Source: Undaria pinnatifida | Lineage: Eukaryota > Sar > Phaeophyceae > Laminariales > Alariaceae | Length of the DNA: 64,000 nucleotides | Assembly (NCBI GenBank): GCA_012845835.1 | Contig: JABAKD010000020.1 | Span: 7,938,915 to 8,002,914 of the forward strand | Direction: 5' to 3' | In this document: piece by piece, positions 12,301 through 27,300 of the stretch | How the letters are laid out: the number at the start of each line of letters is the position of its first letter | Position numbering within the stretch: the first letter of the stretch is position 1 | Position numbers and translations under genes: made by a program | Notes under the pieces: model-generated | What the model was told of the DNA's origin: nothing | The model's input: the letters and a program-made list of their open reading frames with translations, nothing else | Database searches by the model: none

Positions 12301-15300
12301 CCCCCCCCCCTGGCTGGGGATGTGGCGATAGCCCAAGCTTGGGCTTTCATATTTCTGTTTTCAGGGAGTAATCTTCGCTTCTCTTCCCCCGACGCCGTTG
12401 GGGCTGTATGGACGGGTAATTTCGGTGTCTGTCTTCTTCGAGCTCTTTGCCGGAAATGCTTCTCCATTTTGCACTTTTGGCGGTCCGTGAGGGGGCTTAC
12501 TAACTACTGTAGTATATAGTACTATAGTAGCATCGCAAGATAGAGGTATGGGAAAAGGCTTTTGAGACGTTTTCGACTCAATTCTAGTTTGTGGAATCGG
12601 TGTTTCCCCAAATCTTCCATATTTCGACTGACATAACTCATCGGGGGGGGGGGGCGAATAGTGTCATAAGCTTTTGCCATGGAAGCCCGCAAACGCCCAG
12701 GATCTAGGACAAATAAAAGTGTACCCTGTGAAAAAAGGGGTGGCGCATTGCTTGGAAGGCCTACGTGTGGGCATAGAAGAACAGAGTGTTTCCATCCAAG
12801 TGATAGTGGGAAAATACAACGAGGTTCTTCTAGCGAAGCTCAAGTGAGCGGCCCCGCGAGACAACACACAAACCTGGCCAGAAGTAAAGTACATGGATGG
12901 CCCAGGCATCACTTTTCAACTACGACTTACCTGGTATTACTTATTTACTCGTTTAACACACCGTACCGGGTACGCATGACCTCCAACTTCGACCATCCAT
13001 CATATTTATGATACTGCTGTAAAAGCACTACTTCCAGAGAGAAGAGCACCAATTGCTGTGGGTGGGTCAACACAACTTACACTGAGGATATGTCGGCGTT
13101 TGGAATGAAATTCGAAGGGTGGCGAAAGGCCGCTCAGAAGGCCTGCAGATGGTTTCGACGGGTAGAGGAGGAAGCCGAGATCTTCGTGCGGAAATGGCAT
13201 GAGGCGAAGAGACGCAGAGCTGCAAAGCGACACGCAAAGGCCGCGGCAGCGCTATCCACTTTCGGCATTTCTAAGCGGCCGGGGGGAGGGGGGAGGGGGG
13301 AAGGGGGGAAGGAGGGAGGGGGGGGGGGGGGGGGAGGGGGGGGCGTCCTGCCCAAGAGACTGAAGTCTAGGTCTGGCCATCATCGTCTTAAAATTTGTGG
13401 GCCTTCCAATGGTCGTCACGAGTTAGCGTAAGGCCACCCTGACTTCTTCGCCTTGTTGCGCCCTCTCCCCAGTGCCATTGATGCACTTGATGCCGTCTTA
13501 AGTCAGTTCCTCGGGTCTGCTAGCATGATATTTTTTCTTCTCTTTTCCTTTCCTTGCCTCCTTTTCTTCTCTTCTCTTTTCTTGTTTTTCTTGCCTTCTC
13601 TTTTCTCTTCTTTCCTTTCCTTTTTCGCTGATTTTTTTTTTCTTTCCTTTCCTTTCTCGTCTTTTCTTTTCTGTTTCTTTTTTCCAGTTGACTTGCGTCT
13701 GACGTGCGTATGCGTAGTGATAAGTACTGCGTGTGGTATATACGTGGTAGTCTTTCCTGGGTGGCAAGCGCTATATATAATTGGTTTCTAGGCGCGAGTA
13801 GTGAGACGTATGCACCAGTATGGACCTGGCACATTGTAGGCTGACTCCCGATTTCACTTTTTATATGTTTCGGGCGGAGGCATGAATTGCGTCAGTCGCG
13901 ACAGGTGATATATGCGTGCACCACCTTTGTTTGGTTTGTTTGTGTTTTTCCCTGGGATATTGCAAACCTCCAGAGTGACTGGAGCCTGTCCTGTGACCAC
14001 GGACTTGATTATGCGAGTTAATGCGAGAACAACAACAACAATGATGCGTAGCAGGTACAGGCAGATGTGTATGGCAGATACTACTTGCCGCCTATCACAC
14101 CTTACTCATAAAATACGAACTCCACGTGATAACACGCCAGATAGCACACACCCCCCAGTAAGAATACTCGAGCCAGTTTGCTCAACAACACGGGGGGGAC
14201 ACGGGGCACAACAAAACTGGTAACTCGTCGAGTTTTTTTCATAAATAGGTGCATCGCTCGGCCTTTTGCGCGCTATGATAGTTTTAAGGCCGTTTACAAG
14301 TATGGCCTTTCCTTCGGCTAAACAGAAAGGTCTCTTCATTGCTTGGTGCGTACAGGCTTCCAACAATAAATTAATACTATTAATAGTGTGTATGTTCATC
14401 CGCTGTCTGTCTGACGTGGCTTACACAATTGACTTGTGAGACCTGCACACCGCCGATATTTCCGCAACCCTAGCGTCCACATCTTCTTGGGCACCGTCGT
14501 GGTTTGTTGTTCTCACATTAACTCGCATAATCAAGTCCGTGGTCACAGGACAGGCTCCAGTCACTCTGGCGCTGAGTAATACCCCAGGGAAAAAACACAA
14601 ACCAAGGGTGGTACACGCATGTATCACAGCTAACGCAATTCATGCCTCCACCAGAAACATTGTAATCGTGAAATCGGGAGTCAGCCTACGATGTGCCAGG
14701 TCCATACTGGTGTATACGTCTCACTACTCGCGCCTGAAAAAACCGACTATACCGCTTGCCACCGCCTCCCATTTTAGGAGGCTTAAGACCTCCTAGAGTG
14801 AGGAGCCTGTCTCAGGCTCTCCTCACTTTCGGAGGCTTCAGACATGATAAACATAACCCAAGAAAGACTACCACGTAAATATTGCACGTAGTACCTATCA
14901 TTACGCATGCGCACGACAGGTGCAAGTCAATTGGAAAAAAGAAACAAAGAAAAGAAAAGAAGACAAAGGAAAGAAAAGAAAAGACAAGAAAGCGAAAAAA
15001 CGAAAAATGAAAGGAAAGGAAAGAAAACACAAGAAAAGCAAGAAAAGAAAAGACGAGAAGAGGAAGCAAGGAAAGGAAAAGAGACAAATGTCATACTAGC
15101 AGACCCTAGGAACTGACTAAAGACGGCGTTGGGCTCATAGAGGGTATCAAGTGCATCAGTGGCACTGGGGAGAGGACGCAACATGGCGAAGAAGTCAGGG
15201 CAGTCTTACGCTAACTTGTGAAGGCTATTGGAAGGTCCACAAATTTCAAGACGATGATGGCCAGATCCAGACTTCAGTCTCTTGGGCGAGACGCCCCCCC

Positions 15301-18300
15301 TCCCCCCCCCCCCCCCCCCTTTCCTCCTTCCCCCCTTCCCCTCCCCCCCTCCCACCGGCCGCTTAGAGATGTCGACGGTGGATGGCACTGCCGCAGCCTT
15401 TGCGCGTCGCTCTGTAGCTTTGCGTCTCTCCGTTTCATGCCAAATCCGCATGAACAACTCGGCTCCCTCCTCTACTCGTCGAAACCATCTGTCGGCCTTC
15501 TGACCAGCCTTTCGCCACCCTTCGAATTTCATTCCAACGACCGACATATCCTCCTTCAGATGAGCCATCCAGTCCTTCTCTTGCCCCCCTGAGTAGCCCT
15601 TACCCTCAACAAGCCCCCCAAACACCACCCTCTGTGGCAGACGTTCCCCCCCCATACGTGCTACCAATCCCGCAAGCAAATTCTCCGTTTTGCGCACTAT
15701 CGCCTCTATGCTCTTGGAAGCTGTCTTGGCAAGCGCGTCGGCGTACGATAGGGTGTGGTCGTCGCGCTTCCATTTTCGCCATCCGAGGCATCGGAGGAGC
15801 ATGGACTATGTGCGTCGCTTGCGGCGTATATCAGCCATGCACAACTATTTTTTTTACTGCAAGTAGTGTAACTACGTACCTGGTACCAGGTGCCAATGTA
15901 CTTGAGACCAACCCGACCAGAAGCCCAGCCCTAACCTATGTTGTTGTTGTTGTTCTCACATTAACTCCCACAATCAAGTCCGTGGTCACAGGACAGGCTC
16001 CAGTCACTCTGGAGCTGAGGAATACCCATATAGCCCCACGATTATCGAGGGTGGGATCAGGGTGTAGAAAAAAAAAGAAAAAGAAAAAAGAAAAGAAAAA
16101 ACTTCGGGTGCACGGGGAGTGCATGGCTTATGGCTTGGCCTATGGCTTATACAATACGCCCCTATTAATGGCAGCAGGGGTGAAGAGATTATTGTGACGA
16201 GCGTGCCCTACATTAACTCGAGGTGGTCGTGTTTTCGTCAAAAGCTGTCTCCAGTTGGACGCGGTGGCGCGGTGGGCACGATGAAGTGTTTCATTAATGC
16301 TTACTCGTACCATTCAAGCATTCACCATTTGATTTGGTATTTCGTGTTTGTGGTGTTCGTGCTATGATAGCTGTGTGCTTTATACATGCGGCGGGATTCG
16401 CGTTTTTTTTTTTCATGTTGATTTCGAACACACACCACGGCATATCGGCATATACACAGGTAGCATCTAAAATCTTCGGGTCACAAACATTGCCGCGCAT
16501 TTTCGTGCACCGACACACATAGTTTTGAAGACAACTGCGGACAAACAAGATAACCGACCACCCACCACCCACCACCCTCCGACTAACTAACACGTGGGAT
16601 GACGGTTCGCGCTTCCCTCGCGCTCACGCGTACCCACGGTTCCTGCGGAGAACTGATTACTATTAATATGTTCTGCACCACTAAGTTGGACTAGGTCCGG
16701 GTGGGGTGAAGGGGTGGGCGTTGTTTTGACCGTTGGTGCACAAAACCGCCGCACCGGTTTCTCTAACGCGGCCTACAACTACGAAACCTAGGGTTGAATT
16801 CAGCGAACCAACGACCAAAGGGCGTAGTGCGGCCCCCGCACAACGAGCCGGAGGCGATTCCCCCCCCCCCCCCCCCCCCCGGAGGATCGCCAGAGGCCTC
16901 TGCCCGCGTAGGGTCCGCTGGGGGCAAACTCTTACAGGCATTAACACTAGAAAAAAAGTGCGCCTTACCCGCTGTTTGATCATTACGAGGCATGAACCTC
17001 CTTTCGAGCAGCAAGGCTAAAAATGCCTCCAAACGATTTTGCCTGCGGTGAGAAAGACCCCCAAAATACTTTTTAGCCCGAGGCGAAACGGACCCAATTT
17101 CGTCTTTTCGGCTTCCACGAAAACAGAGCTTTTGCTTTTTTTTCCGTTTGCGGCGCAAAAACAAATCGACCCCCAAAATCAGATGTGCGAGAAACACGCC
17201 AAAAAAACTCGTGCCTCCAGCGGAGGGTACGCTAGACGAAATTCTGACGGCAAAAGTGCGCTAGGGCACCCGCGCGCCACCTGTAATCACAACCCTGATG
17301 ATGAGGCTGTCTTGCCTCATTTTACCGATTTCAACTCTAAATATGATAGCAGTTCGTAGTGTACTGCTCTATGTAGCATTAAATGCCGCAATAGCAGGGT
17401 GGCGAGTAACAAGTCCGTCAGCAACAGATTAAACAGCAGTGCTGTCACCTGCGCTGGCATGGCGAGCGTCTTGGTTCGATACTCGGTCGGTTCAAAATTC
17501 AAACAATCACACAAAAACTAGTCGTATGTATCAGGTATGTATCATATCTGTGCGTGGTCATTGAGTGTAAAGCTCCTGGGAATAGAGCTGGAAATTGACA
17601 CATTCATTCATAAAGAAAAAAAAAAAAATCGTGGTATACTTGGAAGAAAATATTTTTATTGTTTATAATAATACTGAAGTATGTAGCATATATCTTGCAT
17701 ATATATATACACTTTCCCGCCACTTTTGCTCTCCAGCTCAAGAGGTTTTCACCCTCCGCTACCTTCTGGACAAGCCGTGGTCACAGGTCTCTTCCCTTCT
17801 CCCGGCACATACCTTCAACTTTATGGCGCAGAGGGTCCAACATTCCCACATCTCAGCTTTTCATGCTCGTCGATTGTCATCAAGTTTTTTTGCTAACTCA
17901 CGCTCTCGTGCCTTCCGCTCGTCATTTTTTTACGCAAGGAAAAGGTTCACGAGCACGAGTACGCATGCGCACTCGGGAGGACATGAACCCGCATTTTTTT
18001 TCTTTCATTAGTAGGGACACGATTCACATACGACATACCTATTGCTACTACTCCAAAGGGGTCGCGCGCCTTCTAATACCTGGTACCAGGTAGTTATTTT
18101 TAGCAATACCTTGTGGAGTATCACAACAAAGCATGAGTCCCGATCCCGAAGCAGGCGTCCCAATCCCGAATCGGGACGCCTGCTTTACTGCTGTGATACT
18201 ATTTTGCTACCTGGTATTAACTATTAATAGGCGCGCGATCACGAAGCGCAGGCCCCTGTAGGGCCCCAAAACATTTACATTTCCCTACACTATTGCCAAG

Positions 18301-21300
18301 TAAATTTCTCCCTAAACTGGGTTTCCGGTTGTAAAGGCGTTAACTTGGACCAGGCTGTCAATGTTCATGTTAATATATTACCCAGCCAGCTGGAATCATA
18401 CATCCCTTGCGTGCATGAACATGAACCAGATACCTAAATACCTGAATGAAAAACGTTCGATGTTACCAACATTCTATGAACAGGACATCCCTACTACTAT
18501 TAACATCAAGTAAGAATGCTATACCCTTCTATTCTAGAATATCAACAAGAAAATCGCGTAACAGAGTCGCACAATCACAATCATCAGCATATATACATAA
18601 ATGCTGAGCGCGTGATGTACGCCTCCTCACCTACTTTCGGTATGTGTCGGGCTCATCTACCTATCTCCTTTACCCCACCAGCCCGGGCAGCTTCTTGCGG
18701 CAGGCGCTGTAATGGTCATGTGACGTGGACACTTTTGCCCTCTGCCGGTCCAGAGGGGTGCTACTGAAACAAAAACCTGTGCCATGAGAGCGTTCTATCT
18801 TCTCGACGCAAGTTGTGCCGAATTTTTCCAAAAAAGCTCCACTAAGTCTTGCTTTCTTCATTTTTTCCAAATAAACGGAAGAAATGTTGATTGGAAATTT
18901 GGTGATTTAAGCTTTCAAAGGTTTTGCATTCTCAGGTAAAAGCATCATCTTACTCTTTTGGGGGGAATATCATATTAATAGCACATCTCGGCATTTCGAT
19001 GCAGTTTTCCAAAAATTGGAACTTTTGGAAAAATAAGGCTTCGACGCACGGCGGCAGAGACCAGAACGACTACACCCCCCCCCCGCCGTCAGACCCAAGA
19101 GGAACACGGAGATAGTTGTTCGTCAAAGAAAAAAAAAAACTTTTCGCTGCGCGCGGGGCGGGGGGGGGCTGTCCAACAGACTAAAGTTTGGCTTCGGCCA
19201 TAACTACTACTGGTAATGGTCATAGCGCAGGGTCGCTCCGACTTCCTCTCCATGCTTTGCCTCCCCCAACACCCTTATCCAGCCCATTTCTGTCAGTCTT
19301 TCGTGGCGGATTTGAGTGATTCCTTTTCTTCCTTTCATTTACGATACTTTTTTTCGCTTATATTGAATCAGTGCGTTCTCATAGCTCCGTTGGGAAGATC
19401 TTGTTTTATTTGGCCACCCCCTCCTGCGAGCCCGCGTGCAATGCCCTACTTTTGTTTCTTCTTTTTATTTTGTGGGTCACCTGGTGCTAGTCATTTTTTC
19501 CCGCGCTTTCCTCGCCGTATGCGGTCCCCTCGGTTTCTGTTGCAACTCCCACAACGCATTGAGTGTAATACAATACAGGGGAAACGGGGATACCATAACA
19601 ATGCAACATGCATCTGACAGCCTGATACGAGGTACACGTGCGCTGATTTCTGAGTTCGCTCTTACTTCTTGGCTAAGGTGTACTGACTATTTTCTTCCGT
19701 TGTGTGTGGTATGAAGCCACTCCCGAGAGTGTAAGAGCCTACCCGTGTGACCACGGCCAAACTTTGGTCACGGGATAAACGCAACAAACCAAACACCAAC
19801 AGTTGTTTTGTTGCACTATTCTGCTGCATGCAGTCATTGTCAGTCATGTGTCGCGGTCGCGTTTTGCATCGTGATGAAGATATACAGCAATAGCACTGCA
19901 GGTGGAGCCGACCTACCGCTCACCAGCATACCTGGCGACTATCAGCCACTGGTGATCTGTTAGTGAGAGGTAGGTATAATATATAGCTGCTTTTATCTTT
20001 ATACCTGGTACGAAGGATGAAAACGAGGCTGCCTGCTGTGCACCCTGCCACACACCCTGCCATACACCCTGCCATACACCCCCTCGGGCTGCACCACGGC
20101 CTTACGAACCAAGACCACCACCACCGCCACCACCCAGCAGGGCATCAATTACCATCTACAATCAGCAGCAAACAGCAGACATATAATATCAAACGTGCTT
20201 CATGGCGGTAAGAAGTAACTATTACTTCGAAGTATTACACAATATAAACTACCGGTACTCTACCTTATACTCTATTATTAATAGATACTATTAATACTCC
20301 ATGGTCCAAGCAGTGTTGCTGTAGGCAGAAGGCATCAATCACAACAAGTAGCAACGGCATTAGTTTACAACAATAATAGCAGTGAACACGTCATAACTTG
20401 CTGTAACTCTTAACTCTTGACATGCACACGCACTTTTTTATAAAACTATTCTAACAACGTCAGCTGCGAGTTCGGCAAAAGTTAGGGTCGATACTCATCT
20501 TCGCAAGCAAGCTGCGTAATACACCGGTCGCCTGTGTTGGTAAGTTTTCACGAGTCAAAACCTAACCAATGGTAGTAAAAGCGTGCAATGAACCATAATG
20601 AAGTCATGAACGGAATATATTACACATGGCAACAAGAAATAAATAATGTCATACTACAGTAAAACGTTGATGTATTGCATCGCTTGTTCTCACAATAAAA
20701 TCGAATAAACTGAAGCAGCAAAAAAAAAACATCACCTACTTGCTGCTGCGTGCTGTTTGTTGGTGATGCTCGTTTTTTCCCCATCCGCCGGAGGGTAAAA
20801 AGAAAAAAAAAAAAGCTCGTTTCATTTTTCGCATATGATACCAGGTAAAACAATTCGTGGACTATTAATAGTCAGGACTAGTGGAGCACAAAAAAGAAAA
20901 AATGGTGGACGGCGAGGGGCGCCCGGGGACTGGGATAGCATACACCTAACTACTCCGCCCCCTCCCGAGAGGCCGAAAAAAAAAAATGTTCCCCGCTTTT
21001 GTTGTTGTTGTTGATTGGTGTGGCAGTCGTTCCGAAGAGGCATACCTGACCTGCTCGCAGTGTTCGACTGCTCTAGCTGCGGGAAGCGTTACGGCTGCTG
21101 CTGTTACGTAGTGCCAAGATTCGCCTGTGCGGGCAAGGATTGTGCCGCAACTCGGCCGCAAGGCAAGGCAAAAACGATACTGTCTGTGGTGATGCCCTCC
21201 TCGAGGTACCACATGGCACACCACAGCAGGTACCACAGGTACGAGTTTGATACCGGATACAATGTACCAGATGGGATAAATGGTGTCAAGGCTCAACCAC

Positions 21301-24300
21301 ACAGCTACCTACAGCAAACAATTGTCCGCGCGCCGCGCGATAAAACCTGGCGACCCCACGGCTCTTCGGGGCCTCCTGCTCCACCTAGGAGCGAGCTTGT
21401 AGCTACTTTTGGTACCACTCACTACGGCTGAAGTCGCCGTCACTATACGCAGGTGCTATAGCCTGTCTATGGTCGCCTCCCAGAAGTATTATAGCACTAT
21501 GGAAGGCCTTGCATCTGGCAGGGTAGGGGGGGGCGACTGTCTACCGTTCCCCGTGTGGGGGCGGCTGTCTACCGTCCCTGTGTGTTCGGTTTTATAAAGG
21601 ATTCAGTATGGCGTTTTTGCACAATATGGAAGATGTTGTATATCTAGCATGGAGGGGGGGGGGGCTCTCTAACGTCCCCTGTGTTCGGTTTATATAGGAT
21701 ATAGAATACGTGCGTTCGGTTCTTGCAGGATTTAGTTTGGCGTTTTGGGGAGGAGACGGTGTCACGTACCCCCCCCCCCCCCCCCTGTCGGGAGGCTCGA
21801 AGTTGAAAAAATTGACGTGAGATGTCGGGAAAAAAAAAATCCGGCGCCCTCGTGGATCGAGTATTTTTTAGCGGTATTACCATAGCGCAACCCCCAACTG
21901 GTGTCCCCGGTGGTCCACTAGTAAGCCGCGTAACTATTGAGTATTGAGGTCGAGGTCGCACGCTCGAATCTCACAAAGGTACTGGTCTATTTCTTACCTG
22001 ACCTGGTACAAACCGACAGGTCGGAAGCGCGAGAGCGTGAGATGGCGCAATTTGATGCACATGGACGAGCATAAAAACCTGAAAGGTGAGAATGCTAAAA
22101 CCCTAAGATTAAACCCTACGATTACCGGCCACAAAAACGAAGGCAAGGTACCGGGGGGGGGGGGGAAGGGAAGACACCTGTGACCACGGCTTGTCCAGAG
22201 GAGAAGGTCGCTGAGGATACAAAACCACTGACGAGTTGAGCTGGAGAGCAAACGCGATAATCCACCAACAACAAAAAAACAAAAACATCCGCCGACGGAG
22301 CATAGACGGAGACAACAACAACAGCCGCGACTCCGTCTCCACAACAACAACAACAGCGAACACCATCCACACAGTTAACGTCAACCGTTACTTTTACCAA
22401 TCGATTTCGAATAATAGAACGAAAAAAGAAGAACGATCCACGTTCATCCCAGAAAGTTCAACCTGTTTACAAGAATCTCCCCTGCGGACAAAAACAAATC
22501 TCCAAAGCAGTACGTAACTAGAAACTAGAATAACAACCACGAACGAATCCACCACCCAAACAAGTTAAACGTAAGGGCGTCGCGGCATCGACTTGACTAC
22601 TCTGCTGCAAGCTGCTGTGTGTGGCTTTCACCCAAACTTCAACTTTCTATCCCGTGTGTAGGGCATGCACCTGTGAGAAACAGTAATGCCGACAGCCTGG
22701 ATTTCTTATTCGAGAACGCATTTTACTCGAGAAAGGCTGCGTGTCACACAAACTTCAGTACAACGGCTCCCGGATTTCTTATTTTAATGTTGAAAAAGAA
22801 AAATGAAGCCTGTCATTCTTACTACCCTCTGTCTTCTTTCCTGCACTGCTGCTGTATATGATACCTACACCCCTGCTGCTGCTCTCGAGTGGTACGGGTA
22901 AGAAATCCACCCTATAAACCGGTCCCCGCCTTTTGAGCGCCGGCACTCGTACCATATCCATATCATCCCGTATCATACCACAACAACAACCGAGTCGGCA
23001 ATCAATAACAAAAAAATACGAACGAACCGTGGAAGATTAGATACACGTAACCCACGTGGATTTAGAACCAAGAACGTATTTGACATCAGCCGTCGCATCA
23101 CGCATCGTCAACGAAGAAGGGTGTGTCTTAACTCCCCCAAAAAGGCATTGGGGCGATTCGAACCCGGAACGGAACAATATTGAGTTTGCTGCTGCTTACC
23201 GGCATTGATTATCAGATCGAATCGATTCCTAGCGTTTCCACCCTGACCGCGGACTGTGGAAGAGGAACAAGTCCCAGAGACTTGATCTTGTGCAGCAAAA
23301 CCGAACCGCACGGACAACTTGGAACGAGATTTACGGCAACAGATTGGTGGTGGGAGTTTTGCTTCGTACCCTGGAGGCCCACGAGGGTATGGGTGCACAT
23401 GGGATGACATGGGACTCACTGGGAGGAGAATATATGGACACCGTAGGGCTTGCCCGCGGCAGGAGCCACGCGATATCGCCATGGCCTGACTAGGAGGCTC
23501 ATCAGGCAAAATACCGGGTTGCGAACGAGGCTCTGGCTGAACATGTTCTTGCAAAGTGTGGCACCAATGTTCGTACAAGTTTCAGTAGTCCTCGTCGAGC
23601 CACGACGGCAATATCACAACTTCTAGACTTGTCCTGATCGTGCCACTTGGATGGCTAGCACCGTCTTCTGTGAGGCTTGCGTTTAGATATAATTGCGGGG
23701 TGAAGCTGTTATCTGTGTCCGGAGCACTCGCTGCCCAAGTGGCGGCACCCCTGCCATGAGGTCGAGCTGCACGATCCCGCCGCAAAAGTCAGTTGAGAGC
23801 TAGTATCTGTACGGGTCGGTTGCCCAGAAGAATTCACCACATCACATCGGACACAACAAACAGGCTGGAATGGAACGAACGAATGCGAACAGCCTCGTTC
23901 CACTCCACCTGTTCCAACGAGATTGGCGCCTTAACTGAGTGTTTAAGCAACTTTGGGATCGCCGGCAATGAAAACGTCACCACATCTTGGTAGAGAGTGG
24001 GTACGGTTACTTGGTAGCGGGTAGGGTTATCTGTAAATTTTGATGATTATACACATAGTACAATATATCCGCCCCCCTCCCGCCCCTTGAAAGATACCAG
24101 GTATATATTATTGTTGGCCTCGGTTGGCACCGGCGCTGTAAAACATTATATGTATATTGGGATTGGCGTTGGTTGGCAACGACGCTGTAAAACATGCCTA
24201 TCACTACGTGAGCTAGACAACCAGGGTACCGTTTTTTTTTTTTTTGGCGGTCACCAGGATGGTTATCGAGTAGATCATGTTGTGTGGAGTGGAGAAGCCT

Positions 24301-27300
24301 AACTCCGCGCAAGGTGAATGATCGCATCACGTAGTGTGAATATGGGAAGGCGCCCACGAGGCAGATACATAGTGATACCCATTGCTGTCTCTGGAGTGGC
24401 CACACCAGAAAACAAAGTATAACTCATTGGCGCTGTCATCCATAAGCAATAAAGTAGGCATAAGGTGCCGGAGTCTGTCTTACGAGCGGTTCCTTGGGAA
24501 GGATGCAGTTCACCCTTCATGCGACTCGCCGAACACCTCACGGCGCTTCGCGCTTGGTGCAAGCACTGTCTGCCTGGTTGGTGAAAACCCGACGTGCTCC
24601 GTCCCGGCATAGCAGGGATGCGAAGGTCTATGGTCACACGACTACGACCATGGCCAAACTGAGTACCCACCCCCCCCCTCCCCTTACCGGTCACACGAAC
24701 ACAAGATATATATACATGATAAATAAACTGGTGCAATCCACAGCCGCCAGATCTTGTCCTCCTCAAAAACGGGCTTAATAGTTTCCGTGCACAGATTGAT
24801 CAACATCACCCTGTTGACCCTTGTACAAACTACATTAGTTCCAAGGGGGGTCGTCGACCTAAATCCTCAACGAGGACACACGTCCAGTGATGCGCGCGAT
24901 CGGAGTATCACACACAGCTTGCAAATATGAGTTTCGACGAAATCTTCGATCTCACAGCTGGAGTGTATTCCAATTTTTTCATCTGCTAATTCATAGTATA
25001 TGCTTACAAGGCGCTTCGATCAGGAAGGAACCACACAACAAATTGTGTGAAGCGGACAGAGGTCCACGACAAATTGTAGGCACAAACTGGCGACTTTGAT
25101 AATGCCAAGGGCCCCGCCGCCATGCTCCAGGAAAACAGCCCGGACGCAACATGCATGAGTATACCGTATGCGCCTGGTACATTTTGGGACCCATTGATAC
25201 GGACCGAAAGGCGACGAGCGCGATTTAATCAGGCGTCTAGGAAAAGTTTGAGGTAATCCGAGTATCGTCATGCCTCACGCTTGCTGGCCTCTCATATTCC
25301 CAGGTTGCAGTTCGAACACATCTCCTACACCAACCAGCACCTCGGATTGCCTCATATTGGTCGATGCCGCGATCGTCAGTTTTTTCGTCAGTGTTTGCGT
25401 CGTAAGTCCCAAAGGGTACATCCTCATTTGTCCATCTCGAAGTCTTTCTATTAATAGACGTCGCTCAGATACAGGGCCACTACTTGGAAGGAGGCTCTTC
25501 TCCCTCCTCCCCACTACGGCGGTGCGTGCCTCCTTTTTGCCGCGAGAGGACTCCAGCCCTTTCTTCCCTCGTCCGCTCGCATCGAATGGGAATTGCTTTT
25601 AATATTTTCAACAATCCCCTTAGAACTAGCTTGTACCAGGGTCACCAGGGTTAATCACTCTGTGCACGGAAACTATAAAACCCGTTTATGAGGGGGGCAA
25701 AATCTTACGACTGTGGAAGGCATCAGTTTATGATGTATATCCTGCAGTCGTATAAACGGTGGAGGGGCGGGGGGGGGGGGGGGTACTCATTTGCAGCTTG
25801 CCTTCGGGGGGGGGGTACTCATTTGCAGCTTGCCTTCGTCATTTCACCATTGACCACGCATCCCTTTCGAGACGGAGCACCGTGGAGGGGGGGGAATGGG
25901 TTGAAAAAAGGGGGGGGGGGGGTTCCAACTTTTGTAGGTGGCGCATGTATAAGAACTTACCCTGTACGCGTGGTGCTAGGTCTAGGCAATGGCGGGGGTG
26001 GCGAGGAATGGGGGGCGGGGGGAATTCAAGACCATATAGATGATTAGTGTGTGTATACCGTACTAGATCGAGGGTTGTTGTTGTTGTTCTCACATTAACT
26101 CGCATAATCAAGTCCGTGGTCACAGGACAGGCTCCAGTCACTCTGGAGCTGAGGAATACCCCAGGGAAAAACACACACAACCCAAGGTGGTACACGCATA
26201 TATCACAGCTGACGCAATTCATGCCTCCACCAGAAACATATAAAAGTGAAATCGGGAGTCAGTCTACGATGTGCCAGGTCCAAAAGGTACGTATATGTGA
26301 CGTGGGTAGAATGATTTCTAGGTCAAGAGGACATATCATTTACCGTTTGTGTAACCCTCAAGTATGAACAGTAAATACGATACTACCTGTACCTTGCCGT
26401 AGAACCCCTATCCTCTCAAGACCTCCCACATCAACACCGGGTCATTCCATTACTTAAGGAACGATCCAGCTTGTGTTTGATTTCCTCCATCTTTTTTTTT
26501 TTTTGCACAAAATAACATGATACATACCAGGTCCCAGCTGAGCTCAGCTTGGCTCACCAGCTGAGCTCAGCTCAGCTCAGCAGCGCACCGTGCGGTGTCG
26601 TACAAAAAAGCGCGGCACTGTGCGGTGCTGTACCGTGCTGCGTGCTTTGCTGCACTTTGCTTTGCTGCACTTGCTCTTTCGTACAGCACCAGGTATCATT
26701 CGAAGTATCATACCAGGTACCGGTGCTATTAATACTATAGCAGTACCTTGGTACACCAGGTTTGTACGTACGTACTTTTTTCTTTATACTACTCTTCTCG
26801 CGCTCCCTCCCAGCAATAACTCAGATCCGGGGTCACATGGCGGTCCCTCCTCCCCCCTCCCCACTACGGTACGAGCCTTCATTTTTATCACGAGAAGACT
26901 TCAGCATCTTTTTCCCTCGTCGACTCGTGTCGACTTGTATTACACACTCCCAGCTCTCAGCTCAGCATAGCTACTTGTATACCCAGTAGCTCAGCAGCGC
27001 AGCGCAGTGCCGTGCGGTGCTGTGCTGCGCTGTACTTTCCCTCGTACATACAGAAGGAAGGACCACGTATTTTGCGAACAAGGTGCCAGGTGCCTCTATG
27101 TAGTACGTGTGTACTCTCGTCTTTTGGAATTCTTCATTTGATTTTTCTCTACATATCGTACTCGCAATGAACCACTTCTACTATCCATACTTGTGTCGTA
27201 CCAGGTACCAGGTATACAAGCTTCCCCTTCGGGATGTGGTTGGCTTCACACCCCGGGCGGTGTCGGGGACAAAACCCTTGCAAAAACTGAAGAAAAAATA

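Noticed and set aside
23140-23190. tRNA gene or LTR primer-binding site around GGCGATTCGAACCCGG
   Set aside because: A B-box-like TTCGAA is present on the minus strand, but the expected T-stem pairing and acceptor stem are missing, and no LTR pair flanks it.
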